Notes under the pieces: model-generated
Told to the model about the DNA's origin: nothing
Databases searched by the model: none
Seen by the model: the letters and a program-made list of their open reading frames with translations, nothing else
Part shown: piece after piece, positions 26,669 through 34,318 of the stretch
Numbering within the stretch: the stretch's first letter is position 1
Layout: the number at the start of each line of letters is the position of its first letter
Origin: Gordonia insulae
GTDB taxonomy: Bacteria; Actinomycetota; Actinomycetes; Mycobacteriales; Mycobacteriaceae
Assembly (NCBI RefSeq): GCF_003855095.1
Contig: NZ_CP033972.1
Span: 3,658,001 to 3,722,000, forward strand
Direction of reading: 5' to 3'
Length of the DNA stretch: 64,000 nt
Program-made: the position numbers and the translations under genes

Positions 26669-27900
26669 CCGCCACACCGAACCGGGTCGTCATCGTCGGT
26701 GCGGGGCAAGCCGGATTCGAAACCGCGACGTCATTGAGAAGTCGAGGATTCGAAGGCGCCATCACCGTGTTCGGCGACGAACCCGATGTACCGTATCAAC
26801 GCCCACCCCTGTCGAAGGCCTTCCTCAAAGGCGAACCCGACCCGGATTCGGTGTGGCTTCGTCCGCTCGACTACTTCACGTCCCACCGTATCGATCTGCG
26901 GTGTGGAAGCCCGGTGGTCGCCATCGATCGAGATGCCCAGCAGGTCGCTCTGCTCAGCGACGACACCATCGGCTACGACCACCTGGTGCTGGCCACCGGG
27001 ACACGGAATCGAGAACTGCCCGTACCCGGAGCCGGCCTACAAGGTGTCCAGTACCTGCGCACGCTCAGCGAGGCTCATGAACTCGCCTCCACCCTGACCT
27101 CGTGCAAATCGGTCGTCGTCGTCGGCGGCGGATTCATCGGGCTCGAGGTGGCCGCGGCCGCCTCACGCCATGGCGCCAGTGTCACTGTGGTCGAGGCGCT
27201 GGATCGCCCCATGGCGCGTGCCGTCAGTGAGACGATCTCGTCGTTCTTCGTCGACGAGCACGCCAAGCGCGGAGTCCAGTGGCGGCTGGGTGTCGGAGTG
27301 ACCGAGATAGAAGAGCGGGACGGTCGAGCCGCGGCGGTGCGAACCAGCGACGGGGAGACCATTCCCGCCGACATCGTCGTCGTCGGAATCGGTGTTCTGC
27401 CGAACACCGAACTGGCGAGCGATGCGGGCCTGGCGGTGGACAACGGCATCGTCGTCGATCGCCATCTACAGACCGAGGACGAGCGCATCTCCGCGATCGG
27501 CGACTGCGCAAGCTATCCCAACACCGCAGGTACCGGACGGCTTCGGCTGGAGTCGATCCAGAACGCAGTCGACCACGCGCGCTGCGTCGCCAATCGACTG
27601 GTCGGGAACGACCGCCCCTACGCCAGCGTCCCGTGGTTCTGGACCGAGCAGTACTCGAGCAAACTGCAGATGGCCGGCTTGGTCACCGGCCACGACAACA
27701 CCGTGGTGCGCGGATCGATCTCTGACGGCGAGTTCTCAGTCTTCTGCTTTGCAGGCGACCAACTACTCGGAGTCGAATCGGTCAATCGCACGCGCGATCA
27801 CATGGCTGCACGAAAGTTGTTGGCAGCCAACGCAACACCGACGAGAGAACAGGTCACGGATCTCGACTTCGATCTCAAGTCCCTGGCCCGCGCATCCTAG
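26665..27900 (+). CDS. FAD-dependent ferredoxin reductase
   Basis: The 411-residue product has an N-terminal FAD fold (VVIVGAGQAGFETATSLRSR), YQRPPLSKAFLKGE, an NAD-binding fold (SVVVVGGGFIGLEVAAAASR) and AIGDCASYPN. These are the features of putidaredoxin-reductase-like enzymes. It should pass electrons from NADH to the ferredoxin encoded just upstream, whose stop codon it overlaps. It is the last gene of the P450 operon and is followed by a hairpin. Confidence 0.92.
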   Translation: MTATPNRVVIVGAGQAGFETATSLRSRGFEGAITVFGDEPDVPYQRPPLSKAFLKGEPDPDSVWLRPLDYFTSHRIDLRCGSPVVAIDRDAQQVALLSDDTIGYDHLVLATGTRNRELPVPGAGLQGVQYLRTLSEAHELASTLTSCKSVVVVGGGFIGLEVAAAASRHGASVTVVEALDRPMARAVSETISSFFVDEHAKRGVQWRLGVGVTEIEERDGRAAAVRTSDGETIPADIVVVGIGVLPNTELASDAGLAVDNGIVVDRHLQTEDERISAIGDCASYPNTAGTGRLRLESIQNAVDHARCVANRLVGNDRPYASVPWFWTEQYSSKLQMAGLVTGHDNTVVRGSISDGEFSVFCFAGDQLLGVESVNRTRDHMAARKLLAANATPTREQVTDLDFDLKSLARAS

Positions 27901-27926
27901 CTTCTACCTCATGATCGACCCTCCAA

Positions 27927-27950
27927 CCTGACCGTCATCGGTCGGTCAGG
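27927..27950. terminator. Hairpin after the P450 operon, or operator of the next operon
   Basis: CCTGACCG and CGGTCAGG form an 8-bp stem with an 8-base loop, 27 bases after the reductase stop. There is no T run. Because it also lies 90 bases before the next operon, an operator function cannot be excluded. Confidence 0.45.
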
Positions 27951-28040
27951 CACGTCGGTGCAGCACGGGGACTGCGACCGACCTCGCCCATCGGCGCCAT
28001 CACCCGCAGTGGCCATCAGACCACGACGTCAGGAGAACCC

Positions 28041-28577
28041 GTGCACATCACCGAGCCCAGCCTCGACGACCCCGAATCGGGCGAGGACATCGAGTACCCG
28101 ATCGAGCGATACGACGGTCGCGACACCAACGCCGTGGCCGCGTCCGTCGCCTCGCTGCTCCGGGACAACTTTCACGCCGACCCGGGCCGAGCTCGACTGA
28201 GCCGCCGGTTGGGCAGACCGGTCGCCATCTATGACGCGAGTTCTGACGACAGCGCGACGATCGATTTTCGGGCCACCGGCGCCACCGTTTACAACGGCAT
28301 CGCCGGCAGACCGACGATAGTCGTCGAACGCGAGCCCGAGTCTCTCCGTGAGTTGCCGGCGATCGCCGTTCGTCGATTCAGTACTGCCGGCACGCTGTTG
28401 TTCACCCGCACCGGGGCCGCGATCCTCCGTGCCGTACTCACGGGGACCGTGCCCGTGCACCGTGCCGTTCTCCATCCCCTGGTCACCGTGCGGCTGCTCG
28501 CTATTCTCGCCCCGCCGACGGACCCCGCGCACACCGAGATGAGCGCAGACCCATCGACCGCGACGAGCGCGGCATGA
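28041..28577 (+). CDS. Unknown small protein, first gene of a seven-gene operon
   Basis: I do not recognise this 178-residue protein. It starts at a GTG with AGGAG upstream, is acidic at the N-terminus (EPSLDDPESGEDIEYPIERY), and has no signal peptide or membrane helix. The middle (SATIDFRATGATVYNGIAG, then RPTIVVEREPESLRELP) is faintly like an SCP2 lipid-binding fold, but this is weak. Its stop overlaps the next start as ATGA, so it is translated with the coiled-coil membrane proteins that follow. It may be their cytoplasmic partner. Confidence 0.6.
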   Translation: MHITEPSLDDPESGEDIEYPIERYDGRDTNAVAASVASLLRDNFHADPGRARLSRRLGRPVAIYDASSDDSATIDFRATGATVYNGIAGRPTIVVEREPESLRELPAIAVRRFSTAGTLLFTRTGAAILRAVLTGTVPVHRAVLHPLVTVRLLAILAPPTDPAHTEMSADPSTATSAA

Positions 28578-29131
28578 ATGGCCGCACCGCAACACCGACA
28601 GCTAAGCGCCGAGTGGCTCAGGCAGCCCTCGTCATCATCGTGGTGGTTGTGGGAGTTCTGTACATGGGTCCGAGACTGTTCAATCTGACGGCCACACCAT
28701 ATCGGCTGGATCAGACCATCGTCTCGGCCGACAACTACAACCCGGCGCTGGACACGATCATCGGCCATGAGAAGACGACACTGGCGGCATTCGATGCACT
28801 CGACGAGATGCAGAAGGCAATCGACAGCGTGCAGGTCACTGATACCCGCGTCGACGCCGAACTGACCACATTGACTCGTCAGATCAGTGACGACATCCGG
28901 GCGACTCTGGCGCGGGCCAACGTCAATCTGGGTGGGTTGATCGGCGAACTCGATGGCCTGACAACCCGTATCGACACTCTGTCCGGAACTGTCGACGGCA
29001 CCGCGAACAGTCTGAACGACAACCGCACTCGGTTGGCCGCAATTCTCGACGATGCACGGGCGACCGCGGCGAAAGTCCACAAGACCCGTCAGTCCGCGGA
29101 TTCAGCCGCCGACGACCTGTCTGGACAATAG
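28574..29131 (+). CDS. Membrane-anchored coiled-coil protein 1
   Basis: A 185-residue protein of unknown family. A short basic N-terminus (PTAKRRVAQ) precedes one membrane helix (ALVIIVVVVGVLYMG), then a long helical region outside the membrane rich in Ala, Asp, Thr and Leu heptads (TLTRQISDDIRATLARANVN, then GGLIGELDGLTTRIDTLSG). That pattern resembles the C-terminal helical tails of Mce proteins, but no MCE domain is present. The start overlaps the previous stop (ATGA). Localisation with an external coiled coil is inferred from the positive-inside rule. Confidence 0.65.
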   Translation: MNGRTATPTAKRRVAQAALVIIVVVVGVLYMGPRLFNLTATPYRLDQTIVSADNYNPALDTIIGHEKTTLAAFDALDEMQKAIDSVQVTDTRVDAELTTLTRQISDDIRATLARANVNLGGLIGELDGLTTRIDTLSGTVDGTANSLNDNRTRLAAILDDARATAAKVHKTRQSADSAADDLSGQ

Positions 29132-29143
29132 GGAGAAACGACG

Positions 29144-29677
29144 ATGACTTTCTTCGGCAAACAGGGCGGGCCGGTCCGCATGGTGCTGGCGCTGGCCGCG
29201 GTGACCATGCTGGCTCTGCTCAGCTTCGTCATCTTCAACCTCAACACCAGGCTGGACAATCAACATCAGGCCAACCTCGACAGCATCCAACGATCCGAGC
29301 AGATCGTCACTGTCAACGACCAACTCACCGGTCAACTGGCGGATCTGACCGCACTGACCGCTGACGCGCAGAAAGCGCTCGACGCCACCGCTGCGCTGGG
29401 CCCGGTACTAGCGAAACTCGGCGATGCCATCGCCCCGGCAGCCGAGCTGCTCACGACCAACACCGCAGGCGCCCAGCTGACCAACGAGCAGCTCGGCGCC
29501 ATCGCATCCGCACTCAGCCAGGTGCACGGCAAGGTGCAGGCCCTGCAAGCCTCGGCGCAGGAATTCGGCAACCAGGGTGACCAATTGCTGCAGCTGGTCG
29601 CAGGATTGGTCACCGACCTGCAGAGCTCGGTGTCCTCGGCACAGACGATCAATCAGATGCTGCCGCTGCCGGGCTGA
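29144..29677 (+). CDS. Membrane-anchored coiled-coil protein 2
   Basis: A 177-residue protein built like its neighbours: a short N-terminus, one membrane helix (MVLALAAVTMLALLSFVIFN) and an external helical part (DLTALTADAQKALDATAALG, LSQVHGKVQALQASAQEF). It ends MLPLPG. No known domain is recognised. It follows the previous gene by 12 bases with a GGGAGAAA ribosome site. It is probably a structural or scaffold protein of the envelope. Confidence 0.65.
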   Translation: MTFFGKQGGPVRMVLALAAVTMLALLSFVIFNLNTRLDNQHQANLDSIQRSEQIVTVNDQLTGQLADLTALTADAQKALDATAALGPVLAKLGDAIAPAAELLTTNTAGAQLTNEQLGAIASALSQVHGKVQALQASAQEFGNQGDQLLQLVAGLVTDLQSSVSSAQTINQMLPLPG

Positions 29678-29704
29678 GGTCCCTCGCCTTCCACGACGCC
29701 TTAC

Positions 29705-30361
29705 ATGACCGCGAAAGGGACCCCGTTGTCCACATTCACACTCGCCACCCGACGCCCCTGGGCCGATCAGGTCCGTACCGATCTCCCCCCGGACGAACTG
29801 CCGACATCGAGCCGGTTCGCCATCGTGACCGAATGGGCCGGAAAGTTCGCAGCCGTCCTGGCAGTGGTGTTGTTCATCCTCGTGCTCCTGGCCATCCACA
29901 AAGGACTGCTCGTCCAGCACACTGCCAAGACCGTGGTGACCGACTTCCGCACCACCAACCAGTACTTCGCCGATCGAGCGGACCTGACCGCGCCGGCCAC
30001 CGCCCGCAAGCAACTCGAACAACTACGGGCGGTGCTCGACGACCTCAACTCTGCCGGGGCCCGAGACGTCGATCAACTCAACGCCCTGCTCCCCGACGCG
30101 CGGGCACTGCTGGTCGCCGGCCAGAACGACTCGCAGATCGCCGAACAGCTCCGCGGGGTCACCGGCTCGCTGCAATCGGCGGCCACATCGATCCACAAGA
30201 TCGCGGCGACCGCCGACAACACTGTCGCCCAGGTAGCGGTCAAACTCGACCAAGCGTTGCGCCTGGCCCGCCAGCTCAACGCCGAATTGAACCGAACCAC
30301 AGTCAAACTGGCGCCCATCCCCGCCCAAGATGGCCTCATCCCCCCACCAGGAGAAAACTGA
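29705..30361 (+). CDS. Membrane-anchored coiled-coil protein 3
   Basis: The 218-residue protein has a longer cytoplasmic N-terminus of about 40 residues (TLATRRPWADQVRTDLPPDE), one membrane helix (FAAVLAVVLFILVLLAI) and an external helical part (QLEQLRAVLDDLNSAGARDV, LDQALRLARQLNAELNRTTV). It ends in a Pro-rich tail. No catalytic motif is visible. Its stop and the next start share a base (TGATG), which indicates coupled translation and fixed stoichiometry with protein 4. Confidence 0.65.
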   Translation: MTAKGTPLSTFTLATRRPWADQVRTDLPPDELPTSSRFAIVTEWAGKFAAVLAVVLFILVLLAIHKGLLVQHTAKTVVTDFRTTNQYFADRADLTAPATARKQLEQLRAVLDDLNSAGARDVDQLNALLPDARALLVAGQNDSQIAEQLRGVTGSLQSAATSIHKIAATADNTVAQVAVKLDQALRLARQLNAELNRTTVKLAPIPAQDGLIPPPGEN

Positions 30362-31002
30362 TGACCAGCACTCGCACCTGGATCGGCATCGTGGTCTGTC
30401 TCGGACTCATACCAGCGGTCGTGCTCTGCCTGATCCACGGCTTCATACCGCAGTGGCGCGACCTCAGCGACCCCCTCGGGCGGCCGTCGACGCTGAGCAA
30501 CGAACTCATCGTCTCTGCCGATCAGCTCGACAAACTCACCGCCGAGATGGCACCCAAGCACGCGACCTTGTCGGTCACGATCCAAGACATCAGCCCGTTG
30601 GCCCGAAGCCTCACCGAACTGACCACGCTGGCAGCACAACTGCCCGACAGCGCCCGCACGGTCAACGCCGCCACCACGTCCGTCGCGGGAACCGCCCGAC
30701 CCCTGCCCGACATGATCTCCGACCTGGTGGCCAACTCCGGACAAGCCTCCACCACCGTGGGCAACATGACCGGAGCAGTCTCCGGCGTGACCGCCCGTCT
30801 CGACGACGTCGACTCTCAGATGAGTTCTGTGCAAACCACACTCAAGACCTTGGGGCCGAAAGCCACCACCATCTCCAAGACCCTGAACACCATTGAAGAA
30901 GAGGCCGCTCGAGTCGCCGCCCTCGGGCCACTGCTCGCCGTTCTCGGACCCGCGGTCAACGGACCGAAACGACCCGCACCCCACACCACTACAGGACGCT
31001 GA
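30361..31002 (+). CDS. Membrane-anchored coiled-coil protein 4
   Basis: The 213-residue product has an N-terminal membrane helix (WIGIVVCLGLIPAVVLCLIHG) followed by a long run of helical repeats (LTELTTLAAQLPDSARTVNA, VGNMTGAVSGVTARLDDVDS, LKTLGPKATTISKTLNTIEE) and a short basic, Pro-rich end. This is the member most like an Mce tail. There is no MCE core before the helix repeats. Function unknown; a role in an envelope-spanning helical assembly is inferred. Confidence 0.65.
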   Translation: MTSTRTWIGIVVCLGLIPAVVLCLIHGFIPQWRDLSDPLGRPSTLSNELIVSADQLDKLTAEMAPKHATLSVTIQDISPLARSLTELTTLAAQLPDSARTVNAATTSVAGTARPLPDMISDLVANSGQASTTVGNMTGAVSGVTARLDDVDSQMSSVQTTLKTLGPKATTISKTLNTIEEEAARVAALGPLLAVLGPAVNGPKRPAPHTTTGR

Positions 31003-31003
31003 C

Positions 31004-31528
31004 GTGCACAAGACCTCCTGGGCCATCACCGCGGCCATGACCATTGCCCTACTGGTGGGCCTGCTGATCCTCACTCGCGACCTGTCCATCTCCAACGACA
31101 CGTTCAAAGACGGAGTGAACCAAGCCGCCACCGTGAACGGCACAACCGACGACGCGCTCGACGGCGCCGACCAACTCCAGCCCGCCGACACCGCCACCCG
31201 CGCAGGAATGCCCGAAGTCACCGGCATCATCGGATCACTGGCACAAGCCGACCAGACGCTGGGTGAACTCGGCACCAAACTCAACCAACTCGGCGGAGCT
31301 CTCACCGGAGCAAACACTTCACTCGAAGGAATCATCACCAGCGGAAACAGTGCTGTCGGACAAGCACAACAAGCCGCGACCTCAGCCGGCGCCATCGCCA
31401 ACCGACTGACCGGAATCAACAACCAGGCCGCACAGATCTCCGCCGAACTCGACAACACCCAAGCTCTCTCACACACCATCGACACCAAGCTCCGCATCGC
31501 CCTGCTACTCCCGAAGACGCCTCAGTGA
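31004..31528 (+). CDS. Membrane-anchored coiled-coil protein 5
   Basis: From the GTG at 31004, one base after the previous stop and with an AGGA site, the product is 174 residues. It has a membrane helix (WAITAAMTIALLVGLLILTR) and an external helical part (GSLAQADQTLGELGTKLNQL, VGQAQQAATSAGAIANRLTG, AAQISAELDNTQALSHTIDT). A longer in-frame start would overlap protein 4 heavily and is rejected. Its stop overlaps the GTG of the metallo-beta-lactamase-fold gene. Confidence 0.65.
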   Translation: MHKTSWAITAAMTIALLVGLLILTRDLSISNDTFKDGVNQAATVNGTTDDALDGADQLQPADTATRAGMPEVTGIIGSLAQADQTLGELGTKLNQLGGALTGANTSLEGIITSGNSAVGQAQQAATSAGAIANRLTGINNQAAQISAELDNTQALSHTIDTKLRIALLLPKTPQ

Positions 31529-32259
31529 GCTTGACGACTGCCTCGAGCGAGCATGCTGACGCGGTACTCGGAGTGGGACCCGGCGGACGACGGGTCAGTG
31601 TCCGATCCCGCGATGGATCGCAGGGTCGGCAGCACGCCGTGAACATCGACCGCGTCGTCACGTCCGCGGCCGTCGACGGCGAAACGCGCCGGCTTTCGGA
31701 AAACAGCAGCAACGCCTGGGTCGTCGGCGACGATCACGATGTCATCGTCATCGACCCGGGCAACCGCGCTGAGCCGATCATCGAAGCGATCGGTGGTCGC
31801 TTCGTGACCGCCGTCATCTGTACCGATGGTCGACGCGAACGAACTGCTGCGGCACCCGACATGGCCCACGAGCTCTATGCACCACTGCTGATCCATCCCG
31901 CCGACGACGAACTGTGGCGCGAGACCCACGGCGACGCCCGTTACATGATGCTCCATGATCGCCAAGAGATCGCCTTTGCCGGAATGGTTTTGACCGTCCT
32001 GCACACACCGGGGCGCACCACCGGGTCGGTGTGCCTCTACGCCGACGCTATCGCCGCCGTCTTCACCGGAGACACCCTGCGCGGCCGGGAGATGATGACC
32101 GGCAGGAGGACTCGGCGCGAGGTTCCGACCCTCGCCGCTCGCGAACGTCTGTCGACCTTGCCGTCGACGACGACGGTTCTGCCCGGACGCGGTGAAGCCA
32201 CGACGGTGGGTGCTGTGAGATTGCGCCGACTCAGCGGCACTGGCACGAGCGACGACTGA
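31525..32259 (+). CDS. Metallo-beta-lactamase-fold protein without metal ligands
   Basis: The 244-residue product shares the fold of actinobacterial MBL hydrolases: NAWVVGDDHDVIVIDPGN, VLTVLHTPGRTTGSVCLY, VFTGDTLRG and a late VLPGRGEATTVG. However, the usual HxHxDH loop reads CTDGRRERTAAAPDM, and the later GHG His is Arg (PGRGE). With at least four ligand positions changed, it is probably not a metal hydrolase. It may have become a structural or regulatory partner of the coiled-coil proteins, or it may be decaying although the frame is open. The GTG start overlaps the previous stop. Confidence 0.75.
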   Translation: MSLTTASSEHADAVLGVGPGGRRVSVRSRDGSQGRQHAVNIDRVVTSAAVDGETRRLSENSSNAWVVGDDHDVIVIDPGNRAEPIIEAIGGRFVTAVICTDGRRERTAAAPDMAHELYAPLLIHPADDELWRETHGDARYMMLHDRQEIAFAGMVLTVLHTPGRTTGSVCLYADAIAAVFTGDTLRGREMMTGRRTRREVPTLAARERLSTLPSTTTVLPGRGEATTVGAVRLRRLSGTGTSDD

Positions 32260-32276
32260 GAGGGCCGAGCGGAGCT

Positions 32277-32424
32277 TCAGCGACTCTTTCTCACCCACAC
32301 CTCCACCACGTCGCCGATCCCTTTACCGATCTGCGGCAACAATGTCGCCATAATCGGGAGCCTTGTGCCGGCCGTCGCCGGCGCCATGAACGAGCTCTCG
32401 AATGGGTAGCCGTCTGCGTGTCCC
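32277..32424 (-). pseudogene. Truncated DUF1905 gene remnant
   Basis: Read on the minus strand, the end still spells [18 protein letters not shown] and LPQIGKGIGDVVEVWVRKSR, clearly the C-terminal half of the DUF1905 protein at 13051-13326. The N-terminal half and the start codon are lost in a deletion of about 150 bases. The remaining upstream sequence is fused directly to the C-terminal codons. Confidence 0.8.
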
Positions 32425-32514
32425 TCAGATCGACGACGTGAGCACCACGAACTCATCGGCGAGCGACCTAACGGTGCTCGGCGTCTGATCGTGACGGCAT
32501 CACCGATATCGCCA
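32277..32514. repeat. Right copy of the DUF1905 direct repeat
   Basis: This is the same-orientation partner of 13051-13444; 32479-32514 is identical to 13409-13444. The two copies bracket the whole catabolic and coiled-coil block, with about 18.8 kb between them. Confidence 0.85.
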
Positions 32515-32546
32515 CATCGGGCTGAAAACAATCGTAGGGTGACAGA

Positions 32547-32581
32547 TGATACGGAGAAACGTCATGTGTTTCTCTGTATCA
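32547..32581. promoter_or_regulatory. Large dyad (14-bp arms, one mismatch)
   Basis: TGATACGGAGAAAC and GTTTCTCTGTATCA face each other over 7 bases. The arms pair at 13 of 14 positions. No T run follows, so a TetR-like operator is more likely than a terminator. It lies in the 584-bp gap before dprE1. Confidence 0.5.
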
Positions 32582-32646
32582 CGCGACATTCGTTGAGAAA
32601 TAGTCGGATACATCGGGAACGGCGTCAAAAGAAAGAATGGTGCACA

Positions 32647-32739
32647 ATGCTCGCAACGATCTTCTATGCGATCGAGGCTTTCGACAACATGCTGTGGGAC
32701 ATCGCCGAGTCGATAGTCACCGGCAGCAGCGGATCGTAG
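32647..32739 (+). CDS. Possible 30-residue acidic peptide
   Basis: The frame from the ATG at 32647 reads MLATIFYAIEAFDNMLWDIA and then ESIVTGSSGS. It is short, acidic and amphipathic, about 70 bases after the large dyad. It has no close ribosome site apart from a weak purine run (AAAGAAAGAA). The lack of a signal peptide and the small size recall corynebacterial porin peptides, but only loosely. It may be chance. Confidence 0.25.
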   Translation: MLATIFYAIEAFDNMLWDIAESIVTGSSGS

Positions 32740-32829
32740 GCCGCCAGGGGTCGTCGCGATCCTCGAGCGCCGTCCCCGCCCCTGTCACCAGCAGAATCTG
32801 ATCGCGAACAGGCCGCGTAGGCGGCCAGG

Positions 32830-32835
32830 TACCCT
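32830..32835 (+). promoter_or_regulatory. -10 element of dprE1, leaderless start
   Basis: TACCCT ends 8 bases before the dprE1 ATG and there is no ribosome site between them. This spacing implies transcription starting at or next to the start codon. Confidence 0.5.
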
Positions 32836-32843
32836 CATGAGCG

Positions 32844-34262
32844 ATGTCTACTGAAGAGTTGTTGCCGATCGAGACCCGCAAGCTGATGGGCTGGGGCCGC
32901 ACGATGCCGATCCTCGGGCACGTGCTCTCGACACCGTATCCCGAGGTCATCGCCGAAGCGGTGGCGCGCGTTGCCGACGACAACGCCGACAAACCGGACT
33001 ACCTCAAGCGCGGCGTGATCGCCCGCGGCCTCGGCCGTTCGTACGGTGAGAACGCCCAGAACGCCGGCGGCCTCACCATCGACATGTCGCTGCTGAACCG
33101 GATCTACTCGATCGACCCGGACACGGCCATCGTGGACGTCGATGCCGGTGTGGATCTGGACACCCTGATGCGCAAGGCGCTGCCCCACGGACTCTGGGTT
33201 CCGGTCCTGCCGGGGACCAGGCAGGTCACCGTCGGCGGCGCGATCGGTTGCGACATCCACGGCAAGAACCACCACAGCGCGGGCAGCTTCGGCAACCACG
33301 TCGTCGAGATCACCCTGCTGCTCGCGAGCGGCAAGATCATCACGATCACGCCTGACGGCACCGACGACGATCCCGACGCCTCCATCTTCTGGGCCACCGT
33401 GGGCGGCATCGGCCTCACCGGCATCATCCTGCGGGCCAAGATCAAGATGACGCGGACCGAATCGGCCTACTTCATCGCCGACGGCACGGTCACGCACTCG
33501 CTCGACGAGACGATCGCGCTGCACCAGGACGGCAGCGAGTCGAACTACACCTACAGCTCCGGATGGTTCGACGCGATCAGCAAGCCACCGAAGCTGGGAC
33601 GCGGCACCTTCTCCCGCGGATCACTCGCCACCCTGGACCAGCTGCCGCCGGAACTGGCGAAGGACCCGCTGAAGTTCGATGCGCCGACGCTGATGAACTT
33701 CCCGGACATCTTCCCGAACGGTCTGGCCAACAAGTTCGACTTCTCCATCGTCGGCGAGGCCTACTACCGAATGGGCGGCAACTACACCGGCAAGATCCAG
33801 AACCTGACGAAGTTCTATCACCCGCTGGATCTGTTCGGGAACTGGAATCGCGCCTACGGCTCGAAAGGTTTCCTGCAGTACCAGTTCATCGTGCCGCCGG
33901 AGGCCGTCGAGGAGTTCAAGCAGATCATCATCGACATCCAGGCGTCCGGTCACGTCAGCTTCCTCAACGTGTTCAAGCTCTTCGGGCCCGGAAACCAAGC
34001 GCCGCTGTCCTTCCCGATGGCCGGCTGGAACATCTGCGTCGACTTCCCGATCAAGAGGGGACTCGCCGAGTTCTGCAACGAACTCGACCGGCGGGTGATG
34101 TCGATCGGCGGGCGCCTCTACACCGCCAAGGACTCGCGGACCTCGGCCGAGACCTTCCACGCCATGTACCCGAGGGTCGAGGAGTGGATCGCGACGCGCC
34201 GCCGCGTCGACCCCGACCGCGTCTTCGTCTCCGACATGGCACGCCGCCTCGAACTGGTATGA
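32844..34262 (+). CDS. dprE1: Decaprenylphosphoryl-beta-D-ribose oxidase
   Basis: The 472-residue FAD enzyme has the DprE1 layout: [36 protein letters not shown] and [13 protein letters not shown]. Cys398, in [10 protein letters not shown], is the equivalent of M. tuberculosis Cys387, the residue attacked by benzothiazinones. It oxidises decaprenyl-phosphoryl-ribose at C2; DprE2 then reduces the product to give the arabinose donor for all Emb and Aft enzymes. It heads the operon dprE1-dprE2-aftA-MBL, 56 bases before dprE2. With the target Cys present, benzothiazinone sensitivity is expected. Confidence 0.96.
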   Translation: MSTEELLPIETRKLMGWGRTMPILGHVLSTPYPEVIAEAVARVADDNADKPDYLKRGVIARGLGRSYGENAQNAGGLTIDMSLLNRIYSIDPDTAIVDVDAGVDLDTLMRKALPHGLWVPVLPGTRQVTVGGAIGCDIHGKNHHSAGSFGNHVVEITLLLASGKIITITPDGTDDDPDASIFWATVGGIGLTGIILRAKIKMTRTESAYFIADGTVTHSLDETIALHQDGSESNYTYSSGWFDAISKPPKLGRGTFSRGSLATLDQLPPELAKDPLKFDAPTLMNFPDIFPNGLANKFDFSIVGEAYYRMGGNYTGKIQNLTKFYHPLDLFGNWNRAYGSKGFLQYQFIVPPEAVEEFKQIIIDIQASGHVSFLNVFKLFGPGNQAPLSFPMAGWNICVDFPIKRGLAEFCNELDRRVMSIGGRLYTAKDSRTSAETFHAMYPRVEEWIATRRRVDPDRVFVSDMARRLELV

Positions 34263-34318
34263 CCGGACGCACATCGAACTCATCTGAGTGACAACAGCTT
34301 TCAAAGGAGAACTCACAC

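Noticed and set aside
28574..31528. Calling the coiled-coil proteins Mce proteins
   Set aside because: No MCE domain, YrbE permease or lipoprotein motif is present; only the helical tails look alike.
13445..32276. Integrase, transposase or tRNA attachment site for the accessory block
   Set aside because: None was found at either edge; the direct repeat of the DUF1905 locus is the only boundary structure seen.
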